From contig NZ_WLYK01000004.1 of NCBI RefSeq assembly GCF_009707545.1, positions 1-64,000 on the forward strand: DNA of 64,000 nt, in the 5' to 3' direction. Both the position numbers and the translations under genes were made by a program. The stretch is from Nakamurella alba. GTDB taxonomy: Bacteria > Actinomycetota > Actinomycetes > Mycobacteriales > Nakamurellaceae. Positions 1-9,020 of the stretch are shown piece by piece. The notes beneath the pieces are model-generated. The model was given only the letters and a program-made list of their open reading frames with translations, did not search any database and was not told the origin of the DNA. The first letter of the stretch is position 1, and each line of letters starts with the position of its first letter.

Positions 1-82
1 ACCCCAGGAGCGCCACGCCGGGGCGGAGCTTGTGGACCGGATAGGCCCTCTCCACCACGGGGCGGGGTGCAACAGCGGTCAC
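1..82 (-). CDS. 5' end of an unidentified gene, cut by window edge
   Basis: On the minus strand a GTG at 82 follows GGAGGG by six bases, a strong ribosome binding site, and opens a frame that stays open to the window edge (27 codons, beginning MTAVAPRPVVERAYPV). It starts 34 bases after the TPP enzyme stop in the same direction, so it is probably the next gene of the same operon. Too little is present to name a family. Confidence 0.4.
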   Translation of the reverse strand, partial: MTAVAPRPVVERAYPVHKLRPGVALLG

Positions 83-116
83 GGCGGTCCCTCCAGCAGT
101 TTCGTCGCAGACGTCA

Positions 117-1907
117 TCACGACCTCGATCCCGGAAGGTACTGCTGGATCTTCTGTTTCACGCCCTGCTTGACGAAACCCCAGGTGTCCTCGTCCCCGTG
201 CGCGATCGCCGACAGCATCGCCTTGATCTGCGCCGGCGTGGCGTGCGGCGGGATGGGCGGCACATCGGGATCGCAGTGGATGTCCAGTACCGTCGGCGTG
301 CCGGCCGCCAATGCCCGTTCCCAGGCCGGGCCCACCTCGTCCGCGGTGCGCACGGTGATGCCGGTCAGGCCGACACTCGTGGCGAAGGCCGCGTAGTCCA
401 CGTCCGGCAACGTCTGCGACTCGGCGAACTTGGGCGATCCGCTCATCGCCCGCATCTCCCAGGTCACCTGGTTGAGGTCGTTGTTGTGCAGCACGGCCAC
501 GACCAACCGCTGGTCGTCCCACTGCTGCCGGTACTTCGCGATCGTGATCAGTTCGGCCATGCCGTTCATCTGCATCGCACCGTCGCCGGTGAGCGCGACC
601 CCCGGGCGTTCCGGGTGTGCCCACTTCGCCCCGATGACGTAGGGCACGGCGGGCCCCATGGTGGCGAGGGTGCCGGACAGCGATCCCCGCATGTCACCGG
701 AAAACTTCAGCTGCCGGGCGTACCAGTTCGCGGCGCTCCCGGAATCGGCGGCCACGATCGCGTTCTGCGGCAGCCGCAGTGACAGCTCGTGGAAGATGCG
801 CTGCGGGTTGACCGGATCGGCGTCGACCAGCGCCTGCCGTTCCATGGTCGTCCACCATTCCGCGACATCGGACTCGATGCCGTCCCGCCAGCTGCGGTCC
901 TTCTTCCGATGCAGCAGCGGGATCAGTTGCTGCAGAGTGGTTCTCGCATCACCGACCAGGTTGATCTCGTAGGGGTAGCGCAGGCCGATCCACTTGCCGG
1001 ACCGGTCGATCTGCACCGCCCGGGCCTGGTCCAGCGGCGGCAGGAACTGGGTGTAGGGGAAGTTGGAGCCGATGGTCAGCAGGGTGTCGCAGTCCCGCAT
1101 CATCCGGTAGCTCGGCAGGGTGCCGAGCAGGCCGATGGATCCGGTGACCCAGGGCAGGGTGTCGGCCAGCACGTCCTTGCCCAGCAGCGCCTTGGCCGCC
1201 CCGGCGCCGAGAAGATCTGCCACCTGGGCGATCTCGTCGGCACAGCCACGGGCGCCCTGACCGACGAGCAGGGCGACCTTCCTCCCCGCGTTGAGCAGGT
1301 CGGCCGTCGCCCGGACGCCTGCGGGGTCGGGGTGCGGGACGGCCGGCGCCAGCCCCAGGCTCGACGGCACGTGCTTGAACTCGTGCTCCGGTGCGGCGTA
1401 GGGCAGGTCGAACACGTCGGAGGGCACGATGACGCAGGTCGGCGCGGACGCGGTGAGCGCGATCCGGATCGCCCGGTCGATGGCGTTCGGCAGCTGCTCG
1501 GGGACGATCACAGTGGTGCTGTACTCGGAGCAGACGTCGGCGAACAGCGCCGGCAGATCGACCTCCTGCTGATACGCGCCGCCCAGGGAGGTGCGCGCGG
1601 CCTGGCCGACGATCGCCACCACCGGGACGTGGTCGAGTTTCGCGTCGTAAAGACCGTTCAGCAGGTGGATGGCCCCGGGTCCGCTGGTCGCGGCGCACAC
1701 CCCGACCCGCCCGCTGAACTTGGCGAAGCCGACGGCCTGGAACGCGGACATCTCCTCGTGCCGGGCCTGCACGAACTGCGGCCGGTTCTCCGCCCGCGAC
1801 CACGCCGCGAGCAGCCCGTTGATCCCGTCCCCGGGATAACCGAACACCTGCTCCACGCCCCAGGAGCGCAGCCGCTCCAGCAGGAAATCCCCCACCGTCG
1901 TCGCCAT
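117..1907 (-). CDS. Thiamine pyrophosphate-dependent enzyme, pyruvate oxidase/acetolactate synthase-like
   Basis: 596 residues in the usual three-domain order of the TPP family. The N-terminal PYR domain carries the activating glutamate in ARHEEMSAFQ (near residue 51). A central domain follows, then a C-terminal PP domain with the cofactor motif GDGAMQMNG ending in HNNDLNQ. Members decarboxylate pyruvate or related 2-oxo acids with TPP and usually FAD; the PoxB-like subgroup fits best but the substrate cannot be read from sequence. The start at MATTVGDF is preferred over an upstream ATG because GAGGGG lies seven bases before it. It lies 109 bases downstream of the antiporter gene on the same strand, so cotranscription is likely. 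Confidence 0.93.
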   Translation of the reverse strand: MATTVGDFLLERLRSWGVEQVFGYPGDGINGLLAAWSRAENRPQFVQARHEEMSAFQAVGFAKFSGRVGVCAATSGPGAIHLLNGLYDAKLDHVPVVAIVGQAARTSLGGAYQQEVDLPALFADVCSEYSTTVIVPEQLPNAIDRAIRIALTASAPTCVIVPSDVFDLPYAAPEHEFKHVPSSLGLAPAVPHPDPAGVRATADLLNAGRKVALLVGQGARGCADEIAQVADLLGAGAAKALLGKDVLADTLPWVTGSIGLLGTLPSYRMMRDCDTLLTIGSNFPYTQFLPPLDQARAVQIDRSGKWIGLRYPYEINLVGDARTTLQQLIPLLHRKKDRSWRDGIESDVAEWWTTMERQALVDADPVNPQRIFHELSLRLPQNAIVAADSGSAANWYARQLKFSGDMRGSLSGTLATMGPAVPYVIGAKWAHPERPGVALTGDGAMQMNGMAELITIAKYRQQWDDQRLVVAVLHNNDLNQVTWEMRAMSGSPKFAESQTLPDVDYAAFATSVGLTGITVRTADEVGPAWERALAAGTPTVLDIHCDPDVPPIPPHATPAQIKAMLSAIAHGDEDTWGFVKQGVKQKIQQYLPGSRS

Positions 1908-2016
1908 CGGTGGCCCCTCTCGTGCCCGTACTGCCGGCGCTGCTTGCCTTGTGCACCGGTGCCCACCCGATCGCCCGCCGAACCCGCCGAGATCCACTGC
2001 CGGCCCGACCGCAGGA

Positions 2017-3804
2017 TCAGCCCGTATCCCGCCGGAGGTTCTCGGCCGCGTGCTCCGCCTCGGTCGTCAGCGCGGACGCAGCGGGGGCGTCACCGGCCCA
2101 CGACGGTGTCGGGCGTGGTCCGACCGGCGCGGGGTCGTCCTCCGCTGCCGGACCGGGCTGATCGGACCGGTGGCCCTCGTCCGGGTCCTGCGGCCCGCCG
2201 CTGCCCGGGGAGTCCTCAGCATCGGGCAACTCCTCGAGGTGCCCGTCGACCGCTTGCGACCGGCGTTCCAGCAGGGCCTCCTCCAGATCGAGCTCGTGCT
2301 GCATCTCGGTCAGCACGTCCTCGGACAACCGACCGTCGTTGCGCAGCCCGACGATCACGGTGCGCTCGATCCCGAGCAGCGCCCGCCGCCAGTCCGACAC
2401 CGCGGACAGCTCGCGGCCGAAGGCCTTCGACTGCTCCGGGTCGTCCCAGTTGCGCCAGTCCCGTAGGGCCGCCCACTTGCGCATCAGCTCGGCCTGCGGC
2501 TCCGAGAACCGGCCCTGCTGCTGGAGTTCGTCCACCTGGCGGGTGATCTCGGCAGACGCGGCGGCCCGGGCCTCGGCCCGCTCCGCCAGGTCCTCGGACG
2601 TCCGGTCCTCGGCGATACCCAGCCGCCGGACGACCGCCGGCAAGGTCAGGCCCTGCAGCACCAGCGTGCCCACGATGGTGGCGACGGTGGCCACCTGGAT
2701 CAAAGACCGGAACGGCAGGTCGACCGGGAGTGCCTGGACCGCTGCCAGCGAGACCACGCCGCGCATCCCCGCCCAGGACAGCGCGGCGATCGACCGCGGG
2801 CCTGCCCGTGCGGTCCGTCCCGGTACCACCCGGGACACCAGGTGGATCAGCGAGATCAGCACCGGCCGGCTCAGGATGACGGTGACCGGGACGAGCGCCA
2901 CCACCCACCAGACGTGGTGCTGCTCGGTGTCCAACGACCGGACGATGCCGACCAGCTGCAGCCCGATCAGGGCGAACACCGCGCCCTCCAGGACGAACCG
3001 CACCGACGCCCAGGTCGCGCTCTCCGTCAGCCGGACCGCGGCGGCCACCTCCTGCGGCGACCGATGACCGAGCAGCAGACCGCAGACGACCACGGCCAGC
3101 ACACCGGACGCGTGCGCCAGCTCACCGGCCTCGTAGGCGGCGAACGGCGCCAGCAGACCCATCGCCGTGGTGGTCAGCGGCATCGTCATCCGCCGGCGCA
3201 GCTGCGAGAACACCCAGCCCAGGACCAGACCGATCAGCAGACCGCCGACGGCCGCCCAGGAGAACCGCCCGAACGCCGGCCACCACGCGATGCCGCTCAT
3301 GCCCACCGCGCCGATCGCCACTCGGAGCAGGGTCAGCGAGGTGGCGTCGTTGAACAGCGACTCGCCCTCGAGCACGGTGACCAGACCGCGTGGCAGGCCG
3401 ACCCGGCGGGCGACGGCAACCGCCGCCACCGCGTCCGGCGGTGCCACCGCCGCGCCCAGCGCCAGCGCCGCACCGAACGGCATCTCCGGCACCAGCAGCA
3501 CCGTCACCCCGGCGACGGCGAGCGCGGTGAGCAGCACCAGCACGACCGACAACTGCGCGATCGGCCGCAGCAGCCGGCGGATGGCCACCGCCGACGACTC
3601 GAAGGCGGCACCGAACAGCAACGGCGGCAACAGCACCGAGAGCACCAGCTCGGGCGAGACCTGGTAGTCCGGCACCCCGGGGACGAAGGACACGGCGACC
3701 CCGGCGACCACCAGCAGCACCGGGGCCGGGAACGAGATCCGGGCGGCCAGCGCGGTGACGGCGAGCACGCCCAGCACCAGGCCGATGACCGGCAGCAGTT
3801 CCAC
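2017..3804 (-). CDS. CPA1-family Na+/H+ antiporter
   Basis: 595 residues. The first ~400 form about twelve hydrophobic segments. Two signatures of cation:proton antiporter family 1 are visible: PPDAVAAVAV with the transport aspartate and EGESLFNDATSL. A hydrophilic, charged tail of about 180 residues follows, rich in Glu and Arg, as in bacterial NhaP/YjcE proteins. The protein should exchange Na+ or K+ for H+ across the cytoplasmic membrane. The GTG start at 3804 has GGGAG five bases upstream; an ATG nine codons earlier is possible. It heads an apparent operon with the TPP enzyme. Confidence 0.92.
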   Translation of the reverse strand: MELLPVIGLVLGVLAVTALAARISFPAPVLLVVAGVAVSFVPGVPDYQVSPELVLSVLLPPLLFGAAFESSAVAIRRLLRPIAQLSVVLVLLTALAVAGVTVLLVPEMPFGAALALGAAVAPPDAVAAVAVARRVGLPRGLVTVLEGESLFNDATSLTLLRVAIGAVGMSGIAWWPAFGRFSWAAVGGLLIGLVLGWVFSQLRRRMTMPLTTTAMGLLAPFAAYEAGELAHASGVLAVVVCGLLLGHRSPQEVAAAVRLTESATWASVRFVLEGAVFALIGLQLVGIVRSLDTEQHHVWWVVALVPVTVILSRPVLISLIHLVSRVVPGRTARAGPRSIAALSWAGMRGVVSLAAVQALPVDLPFRSLIQVATVATIVGTLVLQGLTLPAVVRRLGIAEDRTSEDLAERAEARAAASAEITRQVDELQQQGRFSEPQAELMRKWAALRDWRNWDDPEQSKAFGRELSAVSDWRRALLGIERTVIVGLRNDGRLSEDVLTEMQHELDLEEALLERRSQAVDGHLEELPDAEDSPGSGGPQDPDEGHRSDQPGPAAEDDPAPVGPRPTPSWAGDAPAASALTTEAEHAAENLRRDTG

Positions 3805-3902
3805 AGGTCTCCCGGTTCCCGGCGGCCGCAACCCGACGCATCCGGGCGCACGTGCGGCTGCTCACCGAGGACGTGCGCCCGAGGCTCCGCACGACGGGCC
3901 GA

Positions 3903-4316
3903 TCAGTGCCCGCGACCGCGCACCTTGCGGGCCAGGACCCACGCCGCCCCCAGCGTGATCGCGCCGACGACCACTCCTGCCGATCGGACGTCGCGTCCGC
4001 CACCGGACCACTGCACGAGCCGGACGGCCTTCGCCCACGAGAGGGATGCCAGTCGGCGGCGTTGCCCGAAGAAGCTGATGGTGGTGTCCGAGTCGATCAG
4101 ATCGCGCATCCCCGTTGCGACGCGCCCCGCGAAGAGCTCGCGCGGCAAGGACGAACGCACGGCACGCAGCAGCCGTACCGGCTGCCGCGTCCGCACCCGA
4201 AGTTCTGATCCCACGGTCGTCACGTGCGCATCGACCCCGTCGACGGTGACGTCGAGATCGATGTCGATGTGGAGCCGGGCGCCGTTCGGTGGCCCGACCA
4301 CCACGGTCCGGATCAT
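3903..4316 (-). CDS. Unrecognised protein with C-terminal membrane anchor
   Basis: 137 residues, family not recognised. A beta-rich N-terminal part (IDIDLDVTVDGVDAHV) is followed by basic and hydrophobic stretches. One likely membrane helix (SAGVVVGAITLGAAWVL) ends in a basic tail KVRGRGH. The ATG at 4316 overlaps the stop of the preceding gene in an ATGA, so the two are translationally coupled and probably work together. A longer in-frame reading exists upstream but would run through the coupled gene. Confidence 0.65.
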   Translation of the reverse strand: MIRTVVVGPPNGARLHIDIDLDVTVDGVDAHVTTVGSELRVRTRQPVRLLRAVRSSLPRELFAGRVATGMRDLIDSDTTISFFGQRRRLASLSWAKAVRLVQWSGGGRDVRSAGVVVGAITLGAAWVLARKVRGRGH

Positions 4317-4558
4317 GCCTTCGACGAGTCCTCGGCGGTGGTGATCCGCAGCGAGCCGTTCAGCTTCCAGGTGGCCCGCGGTGCGTCCGGTCCCGTCTCG
4401 CGCGGCACCTCGATGTTCATGTCGACGAATTCGTAGTTGATGGCCGCACCCTTGCCGGTCAGGTACGTCCACATCTCCTTGCCGAAATCGGCGAAACTGC
4501 TGGAACTGTGGGCCTTGACGTTCCGGCCGTCGGCGGTGGCGTCCGTGCTGCTGGTCAT
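4313..4558 (-). CDS. Unrecognised small protein coupled to downstream gene
   Basis: 81 residues, family not recognised. The N-terminus is Ser/Thr-rich, then FGKEMWTYLTGKGAAI and a beta-rich acidic stretch. The start is chosen because AGGGAG sits seven bases before ATG at 4558. Its TGA overlaps the ATG of the membrane-anchored partner, so the pair forms a two-gene unit. Confidence 0.68.
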   Translation of the reverse strand: MTSSTDATADGRNVKAHSSSSFADFGKEMWTYLTGKGAAINYEFVDMNIEVPRETGPDAPRATWKLNGSLRITTAEDSSKA

Positions 4559-4762
4559 CTCGTTCTCCCTCAGGGGTTCTCGTACGGATCGTGCTCTGGG
4601 TATTCCCCCGGTTCCTCGGTCCATGCGTTCCGACGCGGTGGCGCACTCGCCGCCGGACCGGAAGACATTGCGCTGCCGGAAATGTCGCGATTGATGGGCC
4701 CCACCCTCCCAGATGCGTCAGGAACGGGGTTCGATCGCGCGACGCCGGGGAATCGACGGCGC

Positions 4763-5227
4763 ATGATCTCCGTCGAACGGCACCTCGAGTGCGGGGCCAT
4801 GGATGTGTTCCGTGTCCTGGACGACGGCTGGCTGTACGCCTCGTGGGTGGTCGGCGCCTCCCGCATCCGGGAGGTGGAACCGGGATGGCCGGCGGCGGGA
4901 CATCGGATCCATCATTCGGTCGGGGTGTGGCCCGTGCTGATGAACGATGTCAGCGAGGTGCTCGACCACCGGCCGCCGACCCGGATGGAGTTGCAGGTCC
5001 GGGTGCGTCCCTGGTGGAACGGGGTGGTCACCATCGAGGTCCGTGACGAGCGGGACGGCTGCGTCATCAGGATGACCGAGGCGCCGGTGGCCGGGCCCGC
5101 CCGATGGCTCCCCCGATTCCTGCTCGCAGCCTTCCTCCGGCCGCGGAACAACGAGACACTCCGTAGGCTCGGGTATCTCGCCGAGGGTGGAGCAGGGCGA
5201 CGCCTCCCTGCGGACGGGACCACCTGA
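4763..5227 (+). CDS. SRPBCC (START-like) family protein
   Basis: 154 residues of the helix-grip type: MISVERHLECGAMDVFRVL at the N-terminus, GASRIREVEPGWP, a central run of alternating strands (RMELQVRVRPWWNGVVTIEV), and a C-terminal helix (RWLPRFLLAAFLRPRNNETL). Bacterial relatives bind hydrophobic ligands or act as cyclase/aromatase-like proteins. The ligand is unknown. The stop overlaps the start of the SDR gene (TGATG), so the two are coupled and may act on the same compound. The start codon has only a weak ribosome site. Confidence 0.85.
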   Translation: MISVERHLECGAMDVFRVLDDGWLYASWVVGASRIREVEPGWPAAGHRIHHSVGVWPVLMNDVSEVLDHRPPTRMELQVRVRPWWNGVVTIEVRDERDGCVIRMTEAPVAGPARWLPRFLLAAFLRPRNNETLRRLGYLAEGGAGRRLPADGTT

Positions 5228-6138
5228 TGGCACCCTCTGCGGTTCCGCGCGACGCGGTGGTCGTCGTCACCGGCGCATCCAGCGGACTGGGCCGGGCCAC
5301 GGCACTGGCCCTGGCCTCACCCGGACGCCGGCTGGTCCTCGCCGCCCGTTCGGAGGCGAGCCTGCACGACGTCGCGGCGGAGTGTGTCGGGCGTGGGGCG
5401 CAGGCCGAGGTCGTGGTCTGCGACGTGGGTCGCACGGACGACGTGGAGCACCTCTTCGATGTCGCGGTCGCCGGGTTCGGCCGCGTCGACGCCGTGGTGC
5501 ACGCACCGGCCGCGGTCGCCTACGGCCGCTTCGACGAGATCCCCGCGGAGATCTTCGATGCCGTGATCACCACCAACCTCCTCGGCACCGCATACGTCGC
5601 ACGCGTGGCACTGCGTCACTTCCGGGGCAGGGGCGAAGGAAAGCTGGTGCTGTTCGGCTCGCTGCTGGGCAAGATCGCGGTTCCCTACATGAGCCCGTAC
5701 GTGACCTCGAAGTGGGGCGTGCACGCACTGGTGCGGATGCTGCAGATCGAGGCCCGGGAAACGCCGGGGATCGGTATCAGCCTGATCTCACCAGGGAGCG
5801 TCAACACTCCCGCCTACAGTCAGGCCGCCAACGTGACCGGCCGCGAGGGCCGGCCACCTCCGCCCGTCGACCCACCCGAGAAGATCGTCCGGGCGGTGAT
5901 CGCCGCGCTCGGCCGGCCACGCCGGGAGGTCTCCGTCGGTCTCGCGAACCCGTTGGCAGTCATCGGGTTCCGCGTGATGCCGGCCGTCTACGACCGCATC
6001 GTCGCGCCGCTGATGAGGATCGGTGGCCTGTCCCGCCGGCCCGTCGGACGTCCGGAGGGAACGGTGCTGCACCCGCATCCCGAGGGCAATGCCGTGCACG
6101 GGTCGTGGAACTTCCTCGGCCGGCGCACGGAGCACTGA
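5227..6138 (+). CDS. Short-chain dehydrogenase/reductase
   Basis: 303 residues. Rossmann motif TGASSGLG is near residue 15, with an acidic residue in CDVG after beta-4 typical of classical SDRs. The expected NAG is replaced here by HAPAA. Active-site Ser lies in FGSLLGK and the catalytic pair YxxxK in YVTSK. It oxidises or reduces an alcohol/ketone with NAD(P)(H). The extra ~60 residues at the C-terminus are longer than minimal SDRs. It is translationally coupled to the SRPBCC gene upstream. Confidence 0.92.
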   Translation: MAPSAVPRDAVVVVTGASSGLGRATALALASPGRRLVLAARSEASLHDVAAECVGRGAQAEVVVCDVGRTDDVEHLFDVAVAGFGRVDAVVHAPAAVAYGRFDEIPAEIFDAVITTNLLGTAYVARVALRHFRGRGEGKLVLFGSLLGKIAVPYMSPYVTSKWGVHALVRMLQIEARETPGIGISLISPGSVNTPAYSQAANVTGREGRPPPPVDPPEKIVRAVIAALGRPRREVSVGLANPLAVIGFRVMPAVYDRIVAPLMRIGGLSRRPVGRPEGTVLHPHPEGNAVHGSWNFLGRRTEH

Positions 6139-6280
6139 TCCCCCCTCCCGCGAGAACGGCGTGAGCAGCGCTGATCGGCAACCGTTTTCGTGTCACCGGA
6201 TCGTGGGAAGTGGCAGGAGTAGGAGGGTCGTGGGCCGAACAGCCGGCCGATCGCGATCCATCATCGACAGGAGCAGGACC

Positions 6281-7471
6281 ATGCGCGCAGTGACCTGGCA
6301 CGGCAAGCGGGACGTCCGAGTGGACGACGTCCCGGATCCGGCCATCCAGGAGCCGACGGACGCCGTCGTGCGCATCACCTCGACCGCGATCTGCGGCTCC
6401 GATCTCCACCTCTACGAGGTGCTCGGCCCGTACATGACGAGCGGGGACGTGCTCGGCCACGAGCCGATGGGCATCGTCGAGGAGGTCGGCCCGGCGGTGA
6501 CCGGCCTGTCCCGCGGCGACCGGGTGGTGGTGCCGTTCAACATCTCCTGCGGGCACTGCACCATGTGCCGGCGAAACCTGCAGTCGCAGTGCGAGACCAC
6601 ACAGAACCGGGACCAGGGCAAAGGCGCGTCGCTGTTCGGCTACACCTCGCTGTACGGCGCGGTGCCCGGCGGCCAGGCCGAGTACCTGCGGGTGCCGCAG
6701 GCCCAGTACGGGCCCATCAAGGTCAGCGCGGACGGCCCCGACGAGCGTTACCTGTTCCTGTCCGACATCCTGCCCACTGCCTGGCAGGCCGTGCAGTACG
6801 CGAACCTGCCCAGCGACGGGGTGTTGTGCGTCTTCGGGCTGGGACCGGTAGGCCAGTTCGCCGCCCGGATCGGGCGGCACCTGGGTCATCGCGTCGTCGC
6901 GGTGGAACCTGTCGCCGAGCGGCGCACCATGGCCGAGCGGCACGGCATCGAGACCTTCGACCCGTCCGACGTCGACGACGTCCCGCAGGTCCTGCACGAC
7001 CTCACCGGCGGTGACGGTCCGGACGCGGTGATCGACGCGGTCGGCATGGAGGCACACGGCGGGACCGGTGCCGGCGTCGCGAAAGTCGCGCAGGCGGCCA
7101 CCGGGCTGCTGCCGGACAAGCTGGCGCACAAGCTGATCGAGAACATCGGTGTCGACCGGCTCACCGCGCTGCACCAGGCGATCCTCGCCGTCCGTCGCGG
7201 CGGCACGCTGTCGATCAGCGGGGTCTACGGCGGAACCGCCGACCCGCTGCCGATGATGGACATGTTCGACAAGCAGTTGCAGATCCGCATGGGCCAGTGC
7301 AACGTCCGTGCCTGGATCGACGACATCCTTCCGCTGGTCGAGGATCCGGCCGACCCGCTCGGTGTACTCGACCTGACGACGCACACCGTTCCGCTCGAGG
7401 ACGCACCCGAGGCCTACCGGACCTTCCAGGAGAAGGCCGACGGCTGCATCAAGGTCGTGCTGCGGCCCTGA
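6281..7471 (+). CDS. Zinc-dependent alcohol dehydrogenase (MDR superfamily)
   Basis: 396 residues. The N-terminal catalytic domain has the zinc ligands in AICGSDLHLYE and GHEPMG. The structural-zinc loop is complete with four cysteines (SCGHCTMCRRNLQSQC). The Rossmann fold follows with GLGPVGQ. Length and the long C-terminal half (GGTADPLPMMDMF) match glutathione-independent formaldehyde dehydrogenase-like proteins, but substrate is not certain. CAGGAGCAGGACC before ATG 6281 fixes the start. It lies 142 bases after the SDR gene. Confidence 0.94.
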   Translation: MRAVTWHGKRDVRVDDVPDPAIQEPTDAVVRITSTAICGSDLHLYEVLGPYMTSGDVLGHEPMGIVEEVGPAVTGLSRGDRVVVPFNISCGHCTMCRRNLQSQCETTQNRDQGKGASLFGYTSLYGAVPGGQAEYLRVPQAQYGPIKVSADGPDERYLFLSDILPTAWQAVQYANLPSDGVLCVFGLGPVGQFAARIGRHLGHRVVAVEPVAERRTMAERHGIETFDPSDVDDVPQVLHDLTGGDGPDAVIDAVGMEAHGGTGAGVAKVAQAATGLLPDKLAHKLIENIGVDRLTALHQAILAVRRGGTLSISGVYGGTADPLPMMDMFDKQLQIRMGQCNVRAWIDDILPLVEDPADPLGVLDLTTHTVPLEDAPEAYRTFQEKADGCIKVVLRP

Positions 7472-7481
7472 GCGAGAGCGC

Positions 7482-8627
7482 TCACCAGGGACTGCGCCGT
7501 GCGACCTCCCCCTGCCCCCGCTCGTAGTCCTCGTCCCGGTGGTGGGTCAGCACGCCGACCAGTTCGCCGTGCCGGCCGTAGCGGACGGTGAAACCGTCGC
7601 CGTCGTCGTCGATGTCGACCTCGTCGTAGCCGTCACCCCAGGCGGTGTACTTCAGCGTCCGCGATCCGATGGTCGACCAGAAGCCGGGCGGCTGCGCCCA
7701 TTCCGCGGTCAGTCCCGCGGCGGTGCGTCCGGCGACCTCCCCCATCGCGTCGGCGTCGCCCCAGTGCTCCACGGTCAACGACCGGCCCGCAGCGGTGTTC
7801 CTCGCGAACACCACGTCGCCGGCCGCCAGCACGGCCGGGTGGCTGGTGCGCATGTCGGCAGACACGCTGATCCGACCGTCGGACAAGGACAGGCCGGCCG
7901 CCGCGGCCAGCTCGGCCCGTGGGGTGACACCCGTGGCCAGCAACACCAGGTCGGCGGGCAACCTCTGACCTGCCGAGGTGAGGACGTGGTCGGGGGCGAT
8001 GGCGGAGACATCGTCCCCGACGCGCAGCCGGACGCCGTCCTGGTGCAACCACTCGGCGATGCGCCGGCTGACCCAGGCGCCCAGGCGTCGTTGCTGCGGG
8101 AGTACGTGACTCACCAGGGTGACCGCCACACCCCGGCCTGCCAGCGAGGCGGCTGCTTCGCATCCTACGAAACCGGACCCGACCACCACCGCGGTCGCGG
8201 CGCGCTCTGCGGCGTCGACCAGGTCGATCGCGTCGCGCCGGGAACGCAGGACGTGAGCGTGCCGGGCGCCGGGGATGTCCGGGCGCACCGGCGTGCTGCC
8301 GGTGGCCAGCACGCATGTGGCGAAGTCCATCGCACGGCCGTCGGCCAGCAGCACCGCGCGGCTGTCCGGTCGCAGTTCGGTGACCCGGCTCGAGAGCACC
8401 AGTTCGATGTCACGGTCCCGGTAGAACTGCGGGTCGTGCAGAACCGTGTCGACGACAGGGGTGTCGCCCCGCAGCACGTCCTTCGACAGCCGCGGACGTT
8501 CGTACGGCAGGTCCGGGTCCTCGGTGACCAGTCGGACCGGTCCGTCGCCCTGCGCATCCCGGTAGGCCCCTGCCGCGGCGACTGCGGCAGGGCCACTGCC
8601 GACGACCACCAGTCCTGCACCTGCCAT
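7482..8627 (-). CDS. FAD/NAD(P)-dependent ferredoxin reductase-like oxidoreductase
   Basis: 381 residues. The FAD-binding glycine motif is at the N-terminus (VVGSGPAAVAAAGAY), followed by the ERPRLSKD segment of ferredoxin/rubredoxin reductases. An NAD(P)-binding motif GSGFVGCEAA lies near residue 150, and the second FAD contact in AAGDV near residue 275. A C-terminal reductase domain ends the protein. It probably passes electrons from NAD(P)H to a small redox protein; no ferredoxin gene is adjacent. AGGGGAGAG before ATG 8627 decides the start. Convergent with the alcohol dehydrogenase, 10 bases away. Confidence 0.94.
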   Translation of the reverse strand: MAGAGLVVVGSGPAAVAAAGAYRDAQGDGPVRLVTEDPDLPYERPRLSKDVLRGDTPVVDTVLHDPQFYRDRDIELVLSSRVTELRPDSRAVLLADGRAMDFATCVLATGSTPVRPDIPGARHAHVLRSRRDAIDLVDAAERAATAVVVGSGFVGCEAAASLAGRGVAVTLVSHVLPQQRRLGAWVSRRIAEWLHQDGVRLRVGDDVSAIAPDHVLTSAGQRLPADLVLLATGVTPRAELAAAAGLSLSDGRISVSADMRTSHPAVLAAGDVVFARNTAAGRSLTVEHWGDADAMGEVAGRTAAGLTAEWAQPPGFWSTIGSRTLKYTAWGDGYDEVDIDDDGDGFTVRYGRHGELVGVLTHHRDEDYERGQGEVARRSPW

Positions 8628-8835
8628 GGGCTCTCCCCTGGTGAACTCCGCGGCGACGTGACGCTCGGGAGAACGGTTGTCAGGCCGACCGGCTGCCGGG
8701 CAGGAAGCTGACCGCCCATCGCGTCGTCTCCGGGCCTTGCCCATCCGGTCCCCCGGTCGGCGCCTCCGAAAACGCGACGGGTGTCGAGAAACCCCACCCG
8801 CCGTCACGGCGGGCGGGGACTCGCACTCCGCCGTG

Positions 8836-8867
8836 CTGACCACACCCGGGGAGGCCGTCAGTCCGAC
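8836..8867 (+). repeat. Hairpin motif shared with 40439-40472
   Basis: CTGAC and GTCAG arms enclose a loop with CACCCGGGGAG, and CCGAC follows. The same arrangement, with a slightly longer loop, stands at 40439-40472 just after the structured RNA candidate. Function unknown. Confidence 0.45.
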
Positions 8868-8897
8868 TCGCACATCCTACGTCGCGCCGCTGATGAG

Positions 8898-8973
8898 GCG
8901 GCCCCGCCGGCTGCTGGTGTGAACCGGCGGGACCTACGTCCATCCGCCCACCCCCGGGCGCAAGCGGGGCCGC
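8898..8973 (+). repeat. 77-bp inverted-repeat element, copy 1
   Basis: The ends are perfect 10-base inverted repeats (GCGGCCCCGC and GCGGGGCCGC). Inside, CCGCCGG and CCGGCGG form a second stem, followed by the conserved line GGGACCTACGTCCATCCGC. The same element is at 41694-41770 and, inverted, at 61179-61255, each upstream of an lsr2 gene; here no lsr2 gene is near. Confidence 0.7.
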
Positions 8974-9020
8974 ACCATTGTTCTGCCCGCACCACCCGGG
9001 GGCTCAAACCTGAGGCATCG

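Larger units (their letters stand above)
8628..9020. other. Intergenic stretch holding two repeat elements
   Basis: No gene is supported in these 393 bases. They hold a CTGAC/GTCAG hairpin motif (8836-8867) also found at 40439 and a copy of the inverted-repeat element (8898-8973) that also occurs near both lsr2 genes. A GC-rich stem at about 8799-8816 (CCCGCCGTCACGGCGGG) is also visible. Confidence 0.6.

Noticed and set aside
789-2546. A 585-codon open frame on the plus strand over the TPP enzyme and antiporter
   Set aside because: It is antisense to two clear families, has Arg/Gly/Pro-rich text with no domain, and follows from GC-rich codon bias.
2842-4344. A 500-codon plus-strand frame over the antiporter
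   Set aside because: His/Gln/Arg-rich shadow of the membrane protein gene; no family match.
5960-7384. A 474-codon minus-strand frame over the alcohol dehydrogenase
   Set aside because: Shadow of a clear MDR enzyme; no start signal or domain.
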